Shown: positions 41,612-50,836 of the stretch, piece after piece
How positions within the stretch are numbered: the stretch's first letter is position 1
Layout: the number at the start of each line of letters is the position of its first letter
Assembly (NCBI RefSeq): GCF_026781265.1
Contig: NZ_JAKUVC010000002.1
Coordinates: 434,001-498,000 of the forward strand
DNA length: 64,000 bases
Direction: 5' to 3'
DNA from: Streptococcus sanguinis
GTDB lineage: Bacteria; Bacillota; Bacilli; Lactobacillales; Streptococcaceae
Translations under genes and position numbers: made by a program
The notes under the pieces: model-generated
Seen by the model: the letters and a program-made list of their open reading frames with translations, nothing else
Databases searched by the model: none
Told to the model about the DNA's origin: nothing

Positions 41612-42673
41612 TTACTCACCTCCGATCGCTGTGATAGGGTCAATTTTCAGAACCCGGTGAATGGACAAGAGTCCGCCAGCCAGTGACATGAAAACAATCA
41701 GGACAATCAATCCAGCATAAGCTCGCCAGTCACTGTAAAAAGGCATAGAAGCCGGCAAGACTAGCTGGGTCCCCAAGAGAGCCAAGACAGCTAAGCTGAT
41801 TCCCAGAGTGGATAGGATGAAAATCTGCCAAAAAATAGAAGCAATAATCTTCCCACTGGCAATCCCTTGGGCGCGCATAATACCGTAAAGATGTGTCTTT
41901 TGGATGGTAATGATGTACATAAAAATTCCCAATACCAAAAATGTAATCAGAACCATGGCACCAATCATAAAGGAAAAAGTCAGTACCTGAGGCTGATAAC
42001 CAGGGATATTTTCTATAAAATCACTCATAGAGAGCTGACTAAGTCCTGCTTCTTCAATCTTCTGACCATCCTTGACCACAAGTGCACTGATATTCTTAAC
42101 CTGACTTGAGCCGTACTTTAATTCCCTGAAATCTTCCAGAGTCATAAAGAGAACTGGCTGAGTTAAGTAGCTGTTATCCTCTGTGAAACCAACAACCTGA
42201 TAGAGGCGCTCACTGCCATTGAGCTGGAGTTGATCACCTAATTTTACACCTTTTTGCTGCAGGCGCTTATCCGCAATAACTTCATAAGCAGTTTCAGCAG
42301 GACGTCCCTCAATAATGTCAGGCGCTAGAAAACTATCCCAAGAGAGACCAAAAACCTGAGCATTGATTTTATCAGTGCCATCTTCATAATTGGCGACTGC
42401 TGACGTTTGTCCCAAAGCAGCGATTGAGTCCCCTTGAAGCAGGCGGCTGTACTCCTCTTCCTTGAGGGTCGAAGAAACCAGATTCTTATTGGCGTACTCC
42501 GACAAAACGATTGACTCAGCCTGCCATTGGTCCAAAGCCAAGCGATTGAGTCTAGCCAAACCAACGGAAAGACTGGATAAAAAGAAAACCATATAGGTAA
42601 TGAGAAAGACCACAGCAACCACTAAACGATAACGCCCGCGACTGTAGACAATCTCTTTAAAAGCTAAAAACAA
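41612..42673 (-). CDS. FtsX-type ABC transporter permease (HrtB-like)
   Basis: A 353-residue permease with a first membrane helix at about residues 16-36, a large extracellular domain (about 40-230), and three helices in the FtsX domain near residues 235-350. The length and topology match HrtB/DevC-type proteins. I start it at TTG 42673 because AAAGGAGG lies seven bases upstream and the protein then begins with the family-typical FLAFKEIVYSRGRYRL; the frame is open for 32 further codons upstream without support. It pairs with the HrtA-like ATPase immediately downstream. Substrate is uncertain (heme, peptide or lipid). Confidence 0.88.
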   Translation of the reverse strand: MFLAFKEIVYSRGRYRLVVAVVFLITYMVFFLSSLSVGLARLNRLALDQWQAESIVLSEYANKNLVSSTLKEEEYSRLLQGDSIAALGQTSAVANYEDGTDKINAQVFGLSWDSFLAPDIIEGRPAETAYEVIADKRLQQKGVKLGDQLQLNGSERLYQVVGFTEDNSYLTQPVLFMTLEDFRELKYGSSQVKNISALVVKDGQKIEEAGLSQLSMSDFIENIPGYQPQVLTFSFMIGAMVLITFLVLGIFMYIITIQKTHLYGIMRAQGIASGKIIASIFWQIFILSTLGISLAVLALLGTQLVLPASMPFYSDWRAYAGLIVLIVFMSLAGGLLSIHRVLKIDPITAIGGE

Positions 42674-42699
42674 AGCTGTCCTCCTTTGAGATATTCTAT

Positions 42700-42705
42700 C
42701 TATTA
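42700..42705 (-). promoter_or_regulatory. Extended -10 promoter of the HrtBA-like operon
   Basis: TATAAT with TGT in front on the minus strand, about 27 bases before the TTG start. The -35 is poor. Confidence 0.5.
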
Positions 42706-42820
42706 TAACATAAAAACGAAAGGTATAAAAATTATTGAGACTAATATCAGTAAAAATAGAGAGGCTCAAAGCATCAACAAAATAAATTATATCTTCTAAA
42801 AAAATCCCTTCGAGTCATTT

Positions 42821-42866
42821 AAAAACAGCCTACTGCCATCTTAAAGAGACCGCAGCAAGGCTGTTT
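42821..42866 (-). terminator. Terminator after the broken alcohol dehydrogenase
   Basis: AGCCT-x-GC and GC-x-AGGCT arms form a hairpin with a long imperfect loop, followed by TTTTT on the minus strand. Moderate strength. Confidence 0.55.
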
Positions 42867-42877
42867 TTCTTCTACAT

Positions 42878-43915
42878 TTAATCAAAGACAATCATAGACT
42901 TAATGGTCTTGCGTTCATCCATGTCTTTATAAGCTTGATCAATATCTTCTAGTTTGTAGCTCGAAGTAAAGACGCGACCTGGATTAATATCCCCATCAAG
43001 AACTGCCTTGAGCAAGATTTGCTTGTCGTAAGTCGTGACAGAGGCTGCTCCTCCTGCCACTGTAATATTTTGAGCAAAGGTAGAACCAAGAGCTCGGTTA
43101 TTATAGTGAGGCACACCGACAAAGCCTAAACGACCACCATTGTGAAGGACTCCCAGAGCTTGATCAACAGCAGCTTCTGTTCCGACACATTCCAGAGCGG
43201 CATCTGCACCACCACCAAGGATTTCACGGACCTTGGCAATTCCTTCTTCGCCACGTTCTGCAACAACAGCTGTCGCACCTGACTCTAAGGCCATCTTTTG
43301 TCGATCTTCGTGACGGCTCATAAGAACGATTTGGGAAGCACCACGCATTTTAGCAGCGATAACAGCGCATTGTCCAACAGCTCCGTCACCAATCACGACA
43401 ACCTTATCACCAGGCTTGACGTCTGCCACTCGTGCAGCATGGTAACCCGTCGGCATGACATCTGCCAGTGTCAAGAGTGATTTGAGCATGCCTTCTGTAT
43501 AATCAGAAGGCTGACCAGGAATTTTGATAAGAGCCCAGTTAGCAAATTCGAAGCGCATATATTCAGCTTGCACCCCATTTGACCAGTTATTCCCAATATG
43601 AGAATCACAGGTACCGTCAAATCCTGCTCGACAGGCATCCCATTACCCGCATCCATGAGTAAATGGAGCAATAACAAAATCGCCAGGTTTAACAGTCGTT
43701 ACTGCATCCCCGATTTCTTCGACAATTCCAATCGCTTCGTGCCCACTATTTTGATGGCCTGCTTCAATATCTGGACTGCGGTAGCGCCATAGGTCAGAGC
43801 CACAGACACAGGTCCGAACAATCTGAATAATGGCATCATCTGCCTCAATGATTTGCGGACGATCAATCTCAGTCAGTCCAACTTGACCTGCTTTTGTATA
43901 AACTGCCAATTTCAT
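42878..43915 (-). pseudogene. Zinc-dependent alcohol dehydrogenase with an in-frame stop
   Basis: Reading from ATG 43915 (AAAGGAG upstream, MKLAVYTKAGQVGLTEI) the frame stays in phase to 42878 and would give 345 residues, a normal length for the medium-chain dehydrogenase family. Codon 91 (43645-43643) is TAA. The N-terminal part has the catalytic-zinc motifs CVCGSDLWRY and GHEAIGIVEEIG; the C-terminal part has the cofactor motif VVIGDGAVGQCAV. At the structural zinc site, C-G-x-C-x2-C-x7-C, the second Cys is Trp in the codon right after the stop. So two neighbouring codons are changed, which argues for decay or a local sequence error. The gene is preceded by an unrelated lipoprotein gene. 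Confidence 0.85.
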
Positions 43916-44007
43916 CGTTTCTTCTCCTTTGATATCTTTATAGTAACTATTATACAACTTAGAGCACCCTTTAAGTCAAATTTTTGACATCATTTAAGAT
44001 AAAATTC

Positions 44008-44043
44008 TTATAAAAAAGGAAACTCCTTTCTCAGAGTTTCCTA
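44008..44043 (-). terminator. Terminator of the lipoprotein gene
   Basis: Minus strand: AGGAAACTC and GAGTTTCCT pair around an eight-base loop and are followed by TTTTTTAT. Confidence 0.8.
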
Positions 44044-44095
44044 GTTAGATTTCCTCACTGCTCATCCTGTTGTCCTGAGCAGAATAAGAAGCGCT

Positions 44096-44566
44096 TTACT
44101 GCTTGGTAAAGGTCAGAGTGTCTGGATCATCATCCAATTCGTCCACAATCAACTGATTGCCATTTTGGCGGTAACTTTTGACATCATCGCCAACAATCAG
44201 TCTTTGATTAGTAGCATCTACTTGTACCTGCTTGATTTCCTTACTGCCATCAACCTCGGTCTCAGTCCAGGTACCAGTCGTACCATTGATTTCTAGGACA
44301 TGCTGGTCACCATCATGGTCGGTTGCTTGGTAGCGCCCGTCTAGATTAGTAGCCTGCCCTGCATTTGATGATGAAGAAGGCTGATTAGAGGAAGATGCAG
44401 CTGATGACTGCGAAGTCTGATTTTGCGCAGATTGTGATGTCTGGCCTTGTGTATTCTGTGATGAACTAGTATTCCCTCCTTGGTTAGTATTGCCTGAGCA
44501 GGCAGCTAATAGGACTGCTGCTGTCAGAGATAGAATTCCCATAAAGGCTTTTTTTGTAATCGTCAT
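44096..44566 (-). CDS. Small lipoprotein with a Ser/Gln linker
   Basis: A 156-residue lipoprotein. The signal sequence MTITKKAFMGILSLTAAVLL runs into the lipobox LAAC, with Cys at residue 23. Residues about 25-72 are a Ser/Gln/Asn-rich linker, and the last 85 residues form a small beta-rich domain with repeated charged turns (DGDQHVLEI, TETEVDGSKEI, DGRYQATDHDGD). I do not recognise the domain. It is a single gene with its own terminator and a promoter overlapped by two cop-box-like palindromes, which hints at control by a CopY/BlaI-type repressor and perhaps a role in copper or cell-wall stress. Confidence 0.85.
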   Translation of the reverse strand: MTITKKAFMGILSLTAAVLLAACSGNTNQGGNTSSSQNTQGQTSQSAQNQTSQSSAASSSNQPSSSSNAGQATNLDGRYQATDHDGDQHVLEINGTTGTWTETEVDGSKEIKQVQVDATNQRLIVGDDVKSYRQNGNQLIVDELDDDPDTLTFTKQ

Positions 44567-44584
44567 ATCGCTTTCTCCTTTTTC

Positions 44585-44620
44585 TACATTTGTAGTTTAT
44601 ACTTATATTCTACACTTGTC
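44585..44620 (-). promoter_or_regulatory. Two cop-box-like operators over the lipoprotein promoter
   Basis: TACATTTGTA (44585-44594) matches TACANNTGTA fully and is flanked by C and G to give CTACA/TGTAG arms. A second, partial copy, TACACTTGTC, lies at 44611-44620 (one mismatch). They cover the -10 and the transcription start region. CopY/CopR and BlaI-family repressors bind this motif. Confidence 0.6.
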
Positions 44621-44633
44621 TGTTTCATTTGTC
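44611..44633 (-). promoter_or_regulatory. Promoter of the lipoprotein gene
   Basis: TTGACA (44633-44628), a 17-base spacer and TAGAAT (44610-44605) on the minus strand, with the downstream cop-box-like site overlapping the likely start of transcription. Confidence 0.75.
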
Positions 44634-44743
44634 AAGAAAAAGCAGTTTTTATTATAAGGAAAATACATCTAAAGGAAATGACTCACTCTGACTGAACTTT
44701 GCTATTCAGACGCCAATTGTTCTGATAGGTTTCCCGAGCTAAC

Positions 44744-44771
44744 TTGACAAAATAGTTCCCTGTCGTATAAT
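44744..44771 (+). promoter_or_regulatory. Promoter of the GNAT gene at 44801
   Basis: TTGACA (44744-44749), a 16-base spacer and TATAAT (44766-44771), 30 bases upstream of the ATG. Confidence 0.85.
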
Positions 44772-44800
44772 GATTCTATAAAAGATAAAAGGAGAAAATT

Positions 44801-45268
44801 ATGCCAATCAGAAAAGCCCAAGTCAGCGATATTCCTGCATTACAAGGACTCCTTCAGCAAGTCCTGCTTGTCCACCATCAAGCTCGTCCGGACATTTTCA
44901 AGGCCAAAGGAAGCAAGTTTAGCAATGAAGAATTAGAGAATATTCTGGGACAAGAGTCCACCCCTATTTTCGTCTTTGAAAGTGAATCCGGAGAAATCCT
45001 CGGTCACCTCTTTTGCTCCATCAAGGAACCTGTCAGTCCTGTACTCAATCCCATCAAGACACTTTTTATCGAGGATTTATGTGTAGATGAGAAAGCCAGA
45101 GGGCAAAAGGTTGGCGAGCAGCTTTACCGCTTTGCGGAAGACTATGCTCGGAAAATCGGCTGCTATAATCTGACTCTCAATGTTTGGAACGATAATGTAG
45201 GAGCCCTGCGTTTCTATGAGCGATTAGGGCTTCAGGCTCAGGAAACTGTGATGGAGAAGTTACTTTGA
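44801..45268 (+). CDS. GNAT-family N-acetyltransferase
   Basis: A 155-residue GNAT protein with motif A FIEDLCVDEKARGQKVGEQLYRFAEDYA near residue 85 (R-G-Q-K-V-G loop) and NVWNDNVGALRFYERLGLQ near residue 128. The ATG has AAAAGGAG eight bases upstream and a near-consensus promoter in front. It is monocistronic. The substrate is unknown; GNAT genes of this size are very common in streptococci. Confidence 0.9.
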   Translation: MPIRKAQVSDIPALQGLLQQVLLVHHQARPDIFKAKGSKFSNEELENILGQESTPIFVFESESGEILGHLFCSIKEPVSPVLNPIKTLFIEDLCVDEKARGQKVGEQLYRFAEDYARKIGCYNLTLNVWNDNVGALRFYERLGLQAQETVMEKLL

Positions 45269-45361
45269 TCTTGAAAGACAAATTTTAGGAAGCGCTAGCA
45301 ATAGTTTTAGGATATACCCTACCAGCAGAATTAACTATTTTATTTGCCGAGAAATTTTCGA

Positions 45362-45367
45362 TACAAT
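45362..45367 (+). promoter_or_regulatory. Putative -10 of the MetE-like gene
   Basis: TACAAT 34 bases before the chosen ATG. The -35 region is weak. I looked for S-box and MetR-type sites and saw none that I could support. Confidence 0.4.
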
Positions 45368-45400
45368 AGATAGTAATAGGTAATGAAAGTGAGAAATCTT

Positions 45401-46546
45401 ATGACAAAATCAAAATTCCAACTGGTTGGATCACTTCTGCGCCCAGAAAATCTGCGCCAGTATAAAACCGAAATTGAGCACCGCGATGATATTCAATATC
45501 CCTTCTACGACAGCTTCCCAGGCTACCATGAGACGGAGACCGCTGACATCAAGGAGATTGTTGCTGAGCAAAAGGCAAAGGGAATTGACATCCTGACGGA
45601 TGGAGAATACTCCAAGTCTATGTGGCATCTGGACTTTGTCTGGGGCCTTAAGGGAATTGAGCGCTACATTGCTGACCACGGCTATACCTTCAAGGACCAC
45701 GACGGCGGGCAATACGAGACCCGTAAAGATATTGGTATCCGCATCACAGCACCACTCTCTGGAAAAAATCATCACTTTATCGAGATTTATAAGCTAGTCA
45801 AGGATGAGGCTGCTGGCCAAGATACCAAGCTGACTGTCTGGGGGCCTGCCCATGCTTATACTGAGTTAGCTGTCTTTGACCGCTTGGCGGGACCAGGACA
45901 AGTTTATGAGACCAATGAAGATTTGAAAAAAGGCTTGATTCAGGCCTACAAGGAATTTTTGGACGACTATAAGGCTGCTGGCGGACAGATTATCCAGTTT
46001 GACGACTGTCTCTGGGAGCTTTTTGACGAGTCCAATCCTGCCAGCTTCTTTGCGGAGGGCAATGCTAGTCTAGCTGACTTAGCAGACGAGTTTGTCGCCA
46101 TCAACAATGAAGTCGTAGACTACGCTCATGAGCTAGGACTGACTGTCTGGACCCACAACTGCCGTGGTAACTACGAAAGCCGCTCTGCTGCCGAGGGTAC
46201 CTACGAAGCTATCGCGGAAAAATTCCTGCGCGACCAACACTATGACCGCTACTTCCTAGAGTGGGACAGCGATGTAGCTGGTGATGTATCAGCCCTAGCA
46301 GCTTTGAAGGACAAGGATGCGGAAGTTGTTTTAGGACTGCTTTCCAGTAAGACGACAGGCTTGGATGACGAAAAACGCGTCCTAGACCTGCTTGAGAAAG
46401 CAGCAACCGTTCTACCAAAAGATCGTCTCCTGCTCTCCCACCAATGCGGCTTCGCCTCTTGTGACTCTGGAAACGAACTCACCATTGAGCAACAATGGGC
46501 CAAAATCAAACAAGGCCAAGAAATCGCCCAGAAATTCTGGGGATAA
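45401..46546 (+). CDS. MetE C-domain-like protein (YxjG/YxjH type methionine synthase homologue)
   Basis: A 381-residue protein like the catalytic half of cobalamin-independent methionine synthase. The start reads MTKSKFQLVGSLLRPENL, then IEHRDDIQYPFYDSFPGYHE; WGPAHAYTE, QFDDCLWEL, TVWTHNCRGN and LSHQCGFASC follow, the last two with the His/Cys zinc ligands. Such proteins often methylate homocysteine with a donor other than methyl-folate or salvage methionine; the exact reaction is unknown. The ATG at 45401 is chosen for its alignment to the family; it has only a weak site (GTGAG). An in-frame ATG lies at 45383. It ends at a strong terminator. Confidence 0.88.
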   Translation: MTKSKFQLVGSLLRPENLRQYKTEIEHRDDIQYPFYDSFPGYHETETADIKEIVAEQKAKGIDILTDGEYSKSMWHLDFVWGLKGIERYIADHGYTFKDHDGGQYETRKDIGIRITAPLSGKNHHFIEIYKLVKDEAAGQDTKLTVWGPAHAYTELAVFDRLAGPGQVYETNEDLKKGLIQAYKEFLDDYKAAGGQIIQFDDCLWELFDESNPASFFAEGNASLADLADEFVAINNEVVDYAHELGLTVWTHNCRGNYESRSAAEGTYEAIAEKFLRDQHYDRYFLEWDSDVAGDVSALAALKDKDAEVVLGLLSSKTTGLDDEKRVLDLLEKAATVLPKDRLLLSHQCGFASCDSGNELTIEQQWAKIKQGQEIAQKFWG

Positions 46547-46549
46547 TAA

Positions 46550-46577
46550 GCAAAAAAGCGGTATGACCGCTTTTTTC
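46550..46577. terminator. Terminator of the MetE-like gene
   Basis: AAAAAAGCGGT and ACCGCTTTTTT form a perfect stem around ATG. The A and T runs make it usable from both strands. Confidence 0.92.
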
Positions 46578-46669
46578 AATGCTTTTAAAATCAATTTGGG
46601 GCTGAATTAGATTTCTTTGATGAACTCCAGTTTCATCTGCATCTGTTCAACATATTAAATCTTGGAGTT

Positions 46670-47482
46670 TCAGGAAAGTTCAATTCGCTTGAGCCAATTT
46701 TCAACCAAGGCCGTAAAGAGAGCCTCTTGATCTATCTGTGCATTGTGGCCAGCAAGATCCATTACAGCATAGGTTGCCCTTGGAAAATAGTGAGACAGTT
46801 GGGCTAACTGCTGGAAGCCCACCACTTGGTCCTGCTTCCCTGCTATAAAAAGGCTGGGCTTATCGTAGCCCTTTTCCTGTATCTCTTGATCCACTTCAAA
46901 CGAAAAAGCATAGTTTTCTTGCAGCTTTTGGACAAAGGGAGCATTCATCATCTGAAGCCCTGCTAGGATTTCTTTTTCAAACCGTTGATAAGTTTCTTTA
47001 GTCTGTAAAATCGCTAAATCAACGAAATCTTCGTTTCTGCCTGCTATATCAAACCCAACCTCTCTAATTACCAAAGTATCTTTAGGCAAAATTCTTTCTT
47101 GCGGATTGGGTACAACTACTGGACAAATAAGCAGCAAACCATCAATCTGCGAATTTTTCTTAGCCAAAATTCCTCGAGCGAGATAACCACCATAAGACTC
47201 TCCAGCTAAGAGAAAGCTGTGTCCGCCGATTACAGTTTCTATAAAGTTCAGGAGCATCTCTAAAATCGCATCCGCACTTGCAAAAGCAGGATTGGCATCA
47301 GACCTACCCATGCCAGGCAAATCTAAATAAATCCTTTTATAGTCAGCATGTTTCTCAAAAATAGGTTCCAAACATCCTTCCATCAATTCAGATGAACAGC
47401 CCAAACCATGAATTGCCAAGACTGGCTTTCCTTGACCAATCACTTTATAATATAATTTATTTCCCTGATAAGTAAAAAACAT
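46670..47482 (-). CDS. Alpha/beta hydrolase
   Basis: A 270-residue alpha/beta-hydrolase. The oxyanion-hole motif AIHGLGCSS is near residue 28, the nucleophile elbow GESYGG near residue 96, the acid Asp in the GKQDQV segment near residue 218, and the His in DLAGHNAQID near residue 248, so the triad is complete. The ATG at 47482 has GGAG five bases upstream; another ATG lies 15 bases earlier. It is convergent with the MetE-like gene. The substrate is not clear; prolyl-iminopeptidase and haloperoxidase-like relatives have the same layout. Confidence 0.88.
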   Translation of the reverse strand: MFFTYQGNKLYYKVIGQGKPVLAIHGLGCSSELMEGCLEPIFEKHADYKRIYLDLPGMGRSDANPAFASADAILEMLLNFIETVIGGHSFLLAGESYGGYLARGILAKKNSQIDGLLLICPVVVPNPQERILPKDTLVIREVGFDIAGRNEDFVDLAILQTKETYQRFEKEILAGLQMMNAPFVQKLQENYAFSFEVDQEIQEKGYDKPSLFIAGKQDQVVGFQQLAQLSHYFPRATYAVMDLAGHNAQIDQEALFTALVENWLKRIELS

Positions 47483-47647
47483 TTTTTCTCCAATCATACC
47501 TTAAAGACACGTTTTGCTCAAGGTGGATTCTTTATCGAAACTAGTCAAAATAATATTGTTTATGAGCCTAACAAATTATTCTTATCATCTACACCCCTCA
47601 AAGCTACTAGGCGAGCAAGCTTATTCTCTCACCTTGATTTCAGAGCT

Positions 47648-48040
47648 TCATGCCTCATTCCCAAATATCAAGTTCGACTGCTGCAGATAAGGATTGGGAT
47701 ACTTGACTAGCAGATCCCTTACAGCTCTTACCAAGTCTTTCTGCTCAGCCTGACCAGATTGGTAACGAAGCAAAAGATGCATAAAATCTTCTTTTTCAGC
47801 TGAGCTAGCTTTCTTCTTAAAATAGCCCCAAACATGCTGAAAGGCATTGCTGACCTGACCGCGGTTTTCAGGCAAGGCTACCGCCTGGTCAATCAAGCCT
47901 TGAACATGTGCTGCTTCCACCGAGTCGCTTTTTAGATACTGACGGATTTCCAGATAGATCTTACTAGAATGACTGAGAACCAGATATTTATTTCTAGCCC
48001 AAAGAGTCTGACATTGGGAGATTTGGTTTGAATTTTCCAT
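47648..48040 (-). CDS. YbgA-like DUF1722 protein
   Basis: A 130-residue helical protein. LWARNKYLVLSHSSKIYLEIRQYL near the start, QVSNAFQHVWGYFKKKAS in the middle and YPNPYLQQSNLI at the end are the DUF1722/YbgA hallmarks. In other bacteria the domain stands alone or is fused to a DUF523 protein and is sometimes linked to DNA repair or photolyase genes; function is unknown. It is monocistronic between the hydrolase and pheT. Confidence 0.85.
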   Translation of the reverse strand: MENSNQISQCQTLWARNKYLVLSHSSKIYLEIRQYLKSDSVEAAHVQGLIDQAVALPENRGQVSNAFQHVWGYFKKKASSAEKEDFMHLLLRYQSGQAEQKDLVRAVRDLLVKYPNPYLQQSNLIFGNEA

Positions 48041-48187
48041 GATTACTTTTCCTACTGATTTTTAATTTCGAATACTTCTCGTTTCGTCTACATCTTTGCT
48101 CGCATCCTAGCAATAAGCTTGCCATAATAGGAAGCAAAGCGAAACTGCAAATCAACTATGATTTGAATAGGACTTCGAAGAGTATGA

Positions 48188-48218
48188 ATCAAAATCCCCA
48201 ATCACATGACTGGGGAAT
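48188..48218 (-). terminator. Terminator of the pheS-GNAT-pheT operon
   Basis: ATTCCCCA and TGGGGATT arms around a ten-base loop, followed on the minus strand by TTTTGATT. It lies just past the pheT stop. Confidence 0.7.
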
Positions 48219-48224
48219 CGTTCA

Positions 48225-50630
48225 TTAACGTACCTCTGCGCCGAGTTTTTCGGTCAGGGATTTTTCGATTTTTTCCATGTATTTAGCCACTTCCTCGTCA
48301 GTCAGGCTAGCTTCTGGATTTTGGAAAGTCAGGCTGTAGGCCATGGATTTGAGGCCGACACCCAGCTTGTCACCAGAGAAGATATCAAAGAGCTTAATAT
48401 CGGTCAAGCGCTTGATACCAGCTGCTTGGATTGCATCAAGAACCTCTTGGTGAGTGATTTCAGCCTTGAGCAAGAGTGCCACATCCCGTCTGACAGCTGG
48501 GAATTTAGTGATTTCTGTAAAAGGCTGTGTTGGCTGGAGCTGCTCTTCGATAGCCGACAGATTGAGCTCAGACACATAAGTTTCAGGAATATCGTAAGCC
48601 TTGGCTGTCGCAGGATGGACTTGGCCGACAAAGCCGACAGGCTGGCCATTGATAGAGATTAAAGCAGTCCGACCAGGATGCAAACTCTTAATCTGGTTGC
48701 TAGCCGCGTATTCAGCTGTCAAGCCCAACTTAGCAAAGAGTGCTTCAACTACACCCTTAGCGTAGAAGAAATCAACTACCACTGGCTTGGTCTGGAAGTC
48801 TTTTTCATTAACCAGACCTGTCAAAGCAAAAGCAAAGCTATTGATTTCATTTGGCAGTTCTTCCTTAGGATTGCCAGTCTGCTCAAAGACTTTTCCAATC
48901 TCATAGAGAGCTAGATTCTTATTTTTACGAGCTACATTGTAGGCTAGGGAGTCCAAAATGCCAGAAACCATGTTCTGACGAAGAACAGAGCGCTCCACTG
49001 TCATCGGCCACATGAGCTCAGTCAAGTTGCTAGGATTGAGAGTGAACTCAATCGCCTTTTCTGGCGTCGTCAAAGCATAGGTGATGATTTCTGTCAGCCC
49101 TGCTACTTCTGCCAAGGTCCGTACTTGACGGCGCAGTTGCTGCGTTGCAGTCAATTCACCAGCAGTCCCGTCATCTTTTGGCAGGCTGGCTGGCAATTTG
49201 TCATAGCCGTAAATACGGGCAATTTCTTCATAGAGATCCGCTTCGATTGAAATATCCCAGCGACGGCGAGGTACACTGACAGTGAACTGTTCAGCATTTC
49301 CTGACAAGCCAAAGCCAAGTCTGCGGAAGACATCCACAATATCTGTATAAAGCAAGTCTGTTCCCAAAACTCGGTTGACATCTGCAAGACTAGACACTAC
49401 TTCTACATCGCTAGTGTCTAAACTACCAGCGGATAAGATACCAGCCTGAACGGTTGCACCTGCCAAGTCCGCAATCATACTTGCTGCCGCGTCCAAAGCT
49501 TCATTGACAGTTGCTACATTGATGCCTTTTTCAAAGCGGGAAGATGATTCCGAGCGCAAGTTAAGTCTCCCGCTGATCTTGCGGATTGATTTCCCATCAA
49601 AGACAGCTGCTTCCAAAACAACACGAGTGGACTTACCGGAAATTTCAGTCGCTGCTCCGCCCATAACACCAGCCAGAGCAACTGGCTTATCCGCCACAGT
49701 AATGACTAGGTCGCTGACTTCCAGCTCCCGCTCTTCGCCGTCAAGCGTCACCAGTTTTTCACCAGCACGCGCTTCCCGCACAACGATCTGGTCCCCCTCA
49801 AACGTATCCAGATCAAAGGCATGCATAGGCTGACCAAAGTAGAGCAGGATGTAGTTGGTCACGTCCACTACATTGTTAATCGGACGGATTCCTTCGTTCA
49901 TGAGGAGATTTTGCAGCCACTGAGGACTTGGGGCGATGGTAACATTTTCCAGAATACGAGCCGCATAGTAAGGAGACTTCTCCGTCTCAAGGGCAACTGA
50001 AAGACTGTCAATTGCCTGCTTTTCATTTTCCACCAGCGGAAAATCTTTGAAATGCACTGACTTGTCATAGATGGCAGCCACTTCATGAGCCACCCCACGC
50101 ATAGATAGAGCATCTGCCCGGTTTGGCGTGATAGAAAGCTCGATAATCTCATCGTCCAAGTCCAGATAAGAGAAGACTTCCTCACCCGGCACTGCTTCTT
50201 CAGGCAGGATTTGAATGCCATCCGCAAATTCCTTTGGTACCACAGAATCAGAAATGCCCAGCTCACCAAGAGAGCAAATCATGCCCAGTGACTCCAACCC
50301 ACGGATTTTCCCTTTTTTAATCTTATAATTGTCCGCAATGCGAGCACCTGGCAGAGCCACCATGACCTTGATGCCTGCACGAACATTTGGAGCACCGCAG
50401 ACAATCTGACGGTTCTCCTCTTCTCCGACATTGACTTGACAAACATGCAGGTGGGTATCAGGAACATCCTCACACAATACCACGTCACCAACGACAATTT
50501 TGGACAGACCAGCAGCTGGTGATGTCACACCTTCCACTTCAATTCCTGTCGTTGACATTTTCTCAGCCAGCTCAGCGCTTGCCACATCAATGTCTACTAA
50601 CTCTTTTAACCACTTATAACTTACTAGCAT
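48225..50630 (-). CDS. pheT: Phenylalanyl-tRNA synthetase beta subunit PheT
   Basis: An 801-residue subunit with the bacterial PheT layout: N-terminal tRNA-binding OB-fold (about residues 40-150), B3/B4 editing region (about 210-390), B5 domain (from about 405), a core resembling the catalytic fold, and the C-terminal anticodon-binding (FDX-ACB) domain (about 705-800, starting [21 protein letters not shown]). With PheS it forms the alpha2-beta2 enzyme that charges tRNA-Phe, and the B3/B4 part removes mischarged Tyr. It follows the GNAT gene by 206 bases. Its own ribosome binding site is weak. Expression depends on the T-box upstream of pheS. Confidence 0.97.
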   Translation of the reverse strand: MLVSYKWLKELVDIDVASAELAEKMSTTGIEVEGVTSPAAGLSKIVVGDVVLCEDVPDTHLHVCQVNVGEEENRQIVCGAPNVRAGIKVMVALPGARIADNYKIKKGKIRGLESLGMICSLGELGISDSVVPKEFADGIQILPEEAVPGEEVFSYLDLDDEIIELSITPNRADALSMRGVAHEVAAIYDKSVHFKDFPLVENEKQAIDSLSVALETEKSPYYAARILENVTIAPSPQWLQNLLMNEGIRPINNVVDVTNYILLYFGQPMHAFDLDTFEGDQIVVREARAGEKLVTLDGEERELEVSDLVITVADKPVALAGVMGGAATEISGKSTRVVLEAAVFDGKSIRKISGRLNLRSESSSRFEKGINVATVNEALDAAASMIADLAGATVQAGILSAGSLDTSDVEVVSSLADVNRVLGTDLLYTDIVDVFRRLGFGLSGNAEQFTVSVPRRRWDISIEADLYEEIARIYGYDKLPASLPKDDGTAGELTATQQLRRQVRTLAEVAGLTEIITYALTTPEKAIEFTLNPSNLTELMWPMTVERSVLRQNMVSGILDSLAYNVARKNKNLALYEIGKVFEQTGNPKEELPNEINSFAFALTGLVNEKDFQTKPVVVDFFYAKGVVEALFAKLGLTAEYAASNQIKSLHPGRTALISINGQPVGFVGQVHPATAKAYDIPETYVSELNLSAIEEQLQPTQPFTEITKFPAVRRDVALLLKAEITHQEVLDAIQAAGIKRLTDIKLFDIFSGDKLGVGLKSMAYSLTFQNPEASLTDEEVAKYMEKIEKSLTEKLGAEVR

Positions 50631-50836
50631 ATTTAAGATACCAAGGGCGTCAAAAACAACTGAAAAATAGGAGATTACCCAAGCATTTGATGAATGCTCG
50701 CAAATCTATCTTTTTTCCGAGTTTTTAGCCCAAGTTCAATTCCTTTCTCTATTCTATCGCTGAGGAATCTGAATGACCAAATCATCTAAATTTAAACTTT
50801 TAGGTCGTATCATTTCCTCTCTTTAAATTTTCTTGT

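Noticed and set aside
43643..43957. Two separate short dehydrogenase genes instead of one broken gene
   Set aside because: The downstream part has no start signal of its own and continues in the same frame, including the zinc-domain residues just after the stop.
45270..45400. Methionine riboswitch or MetR-type box before the MetE-like gene
   Set aside because: AT-rich words resembling ATAGTT occur but do not form a convincing palindrome or S-box structure.
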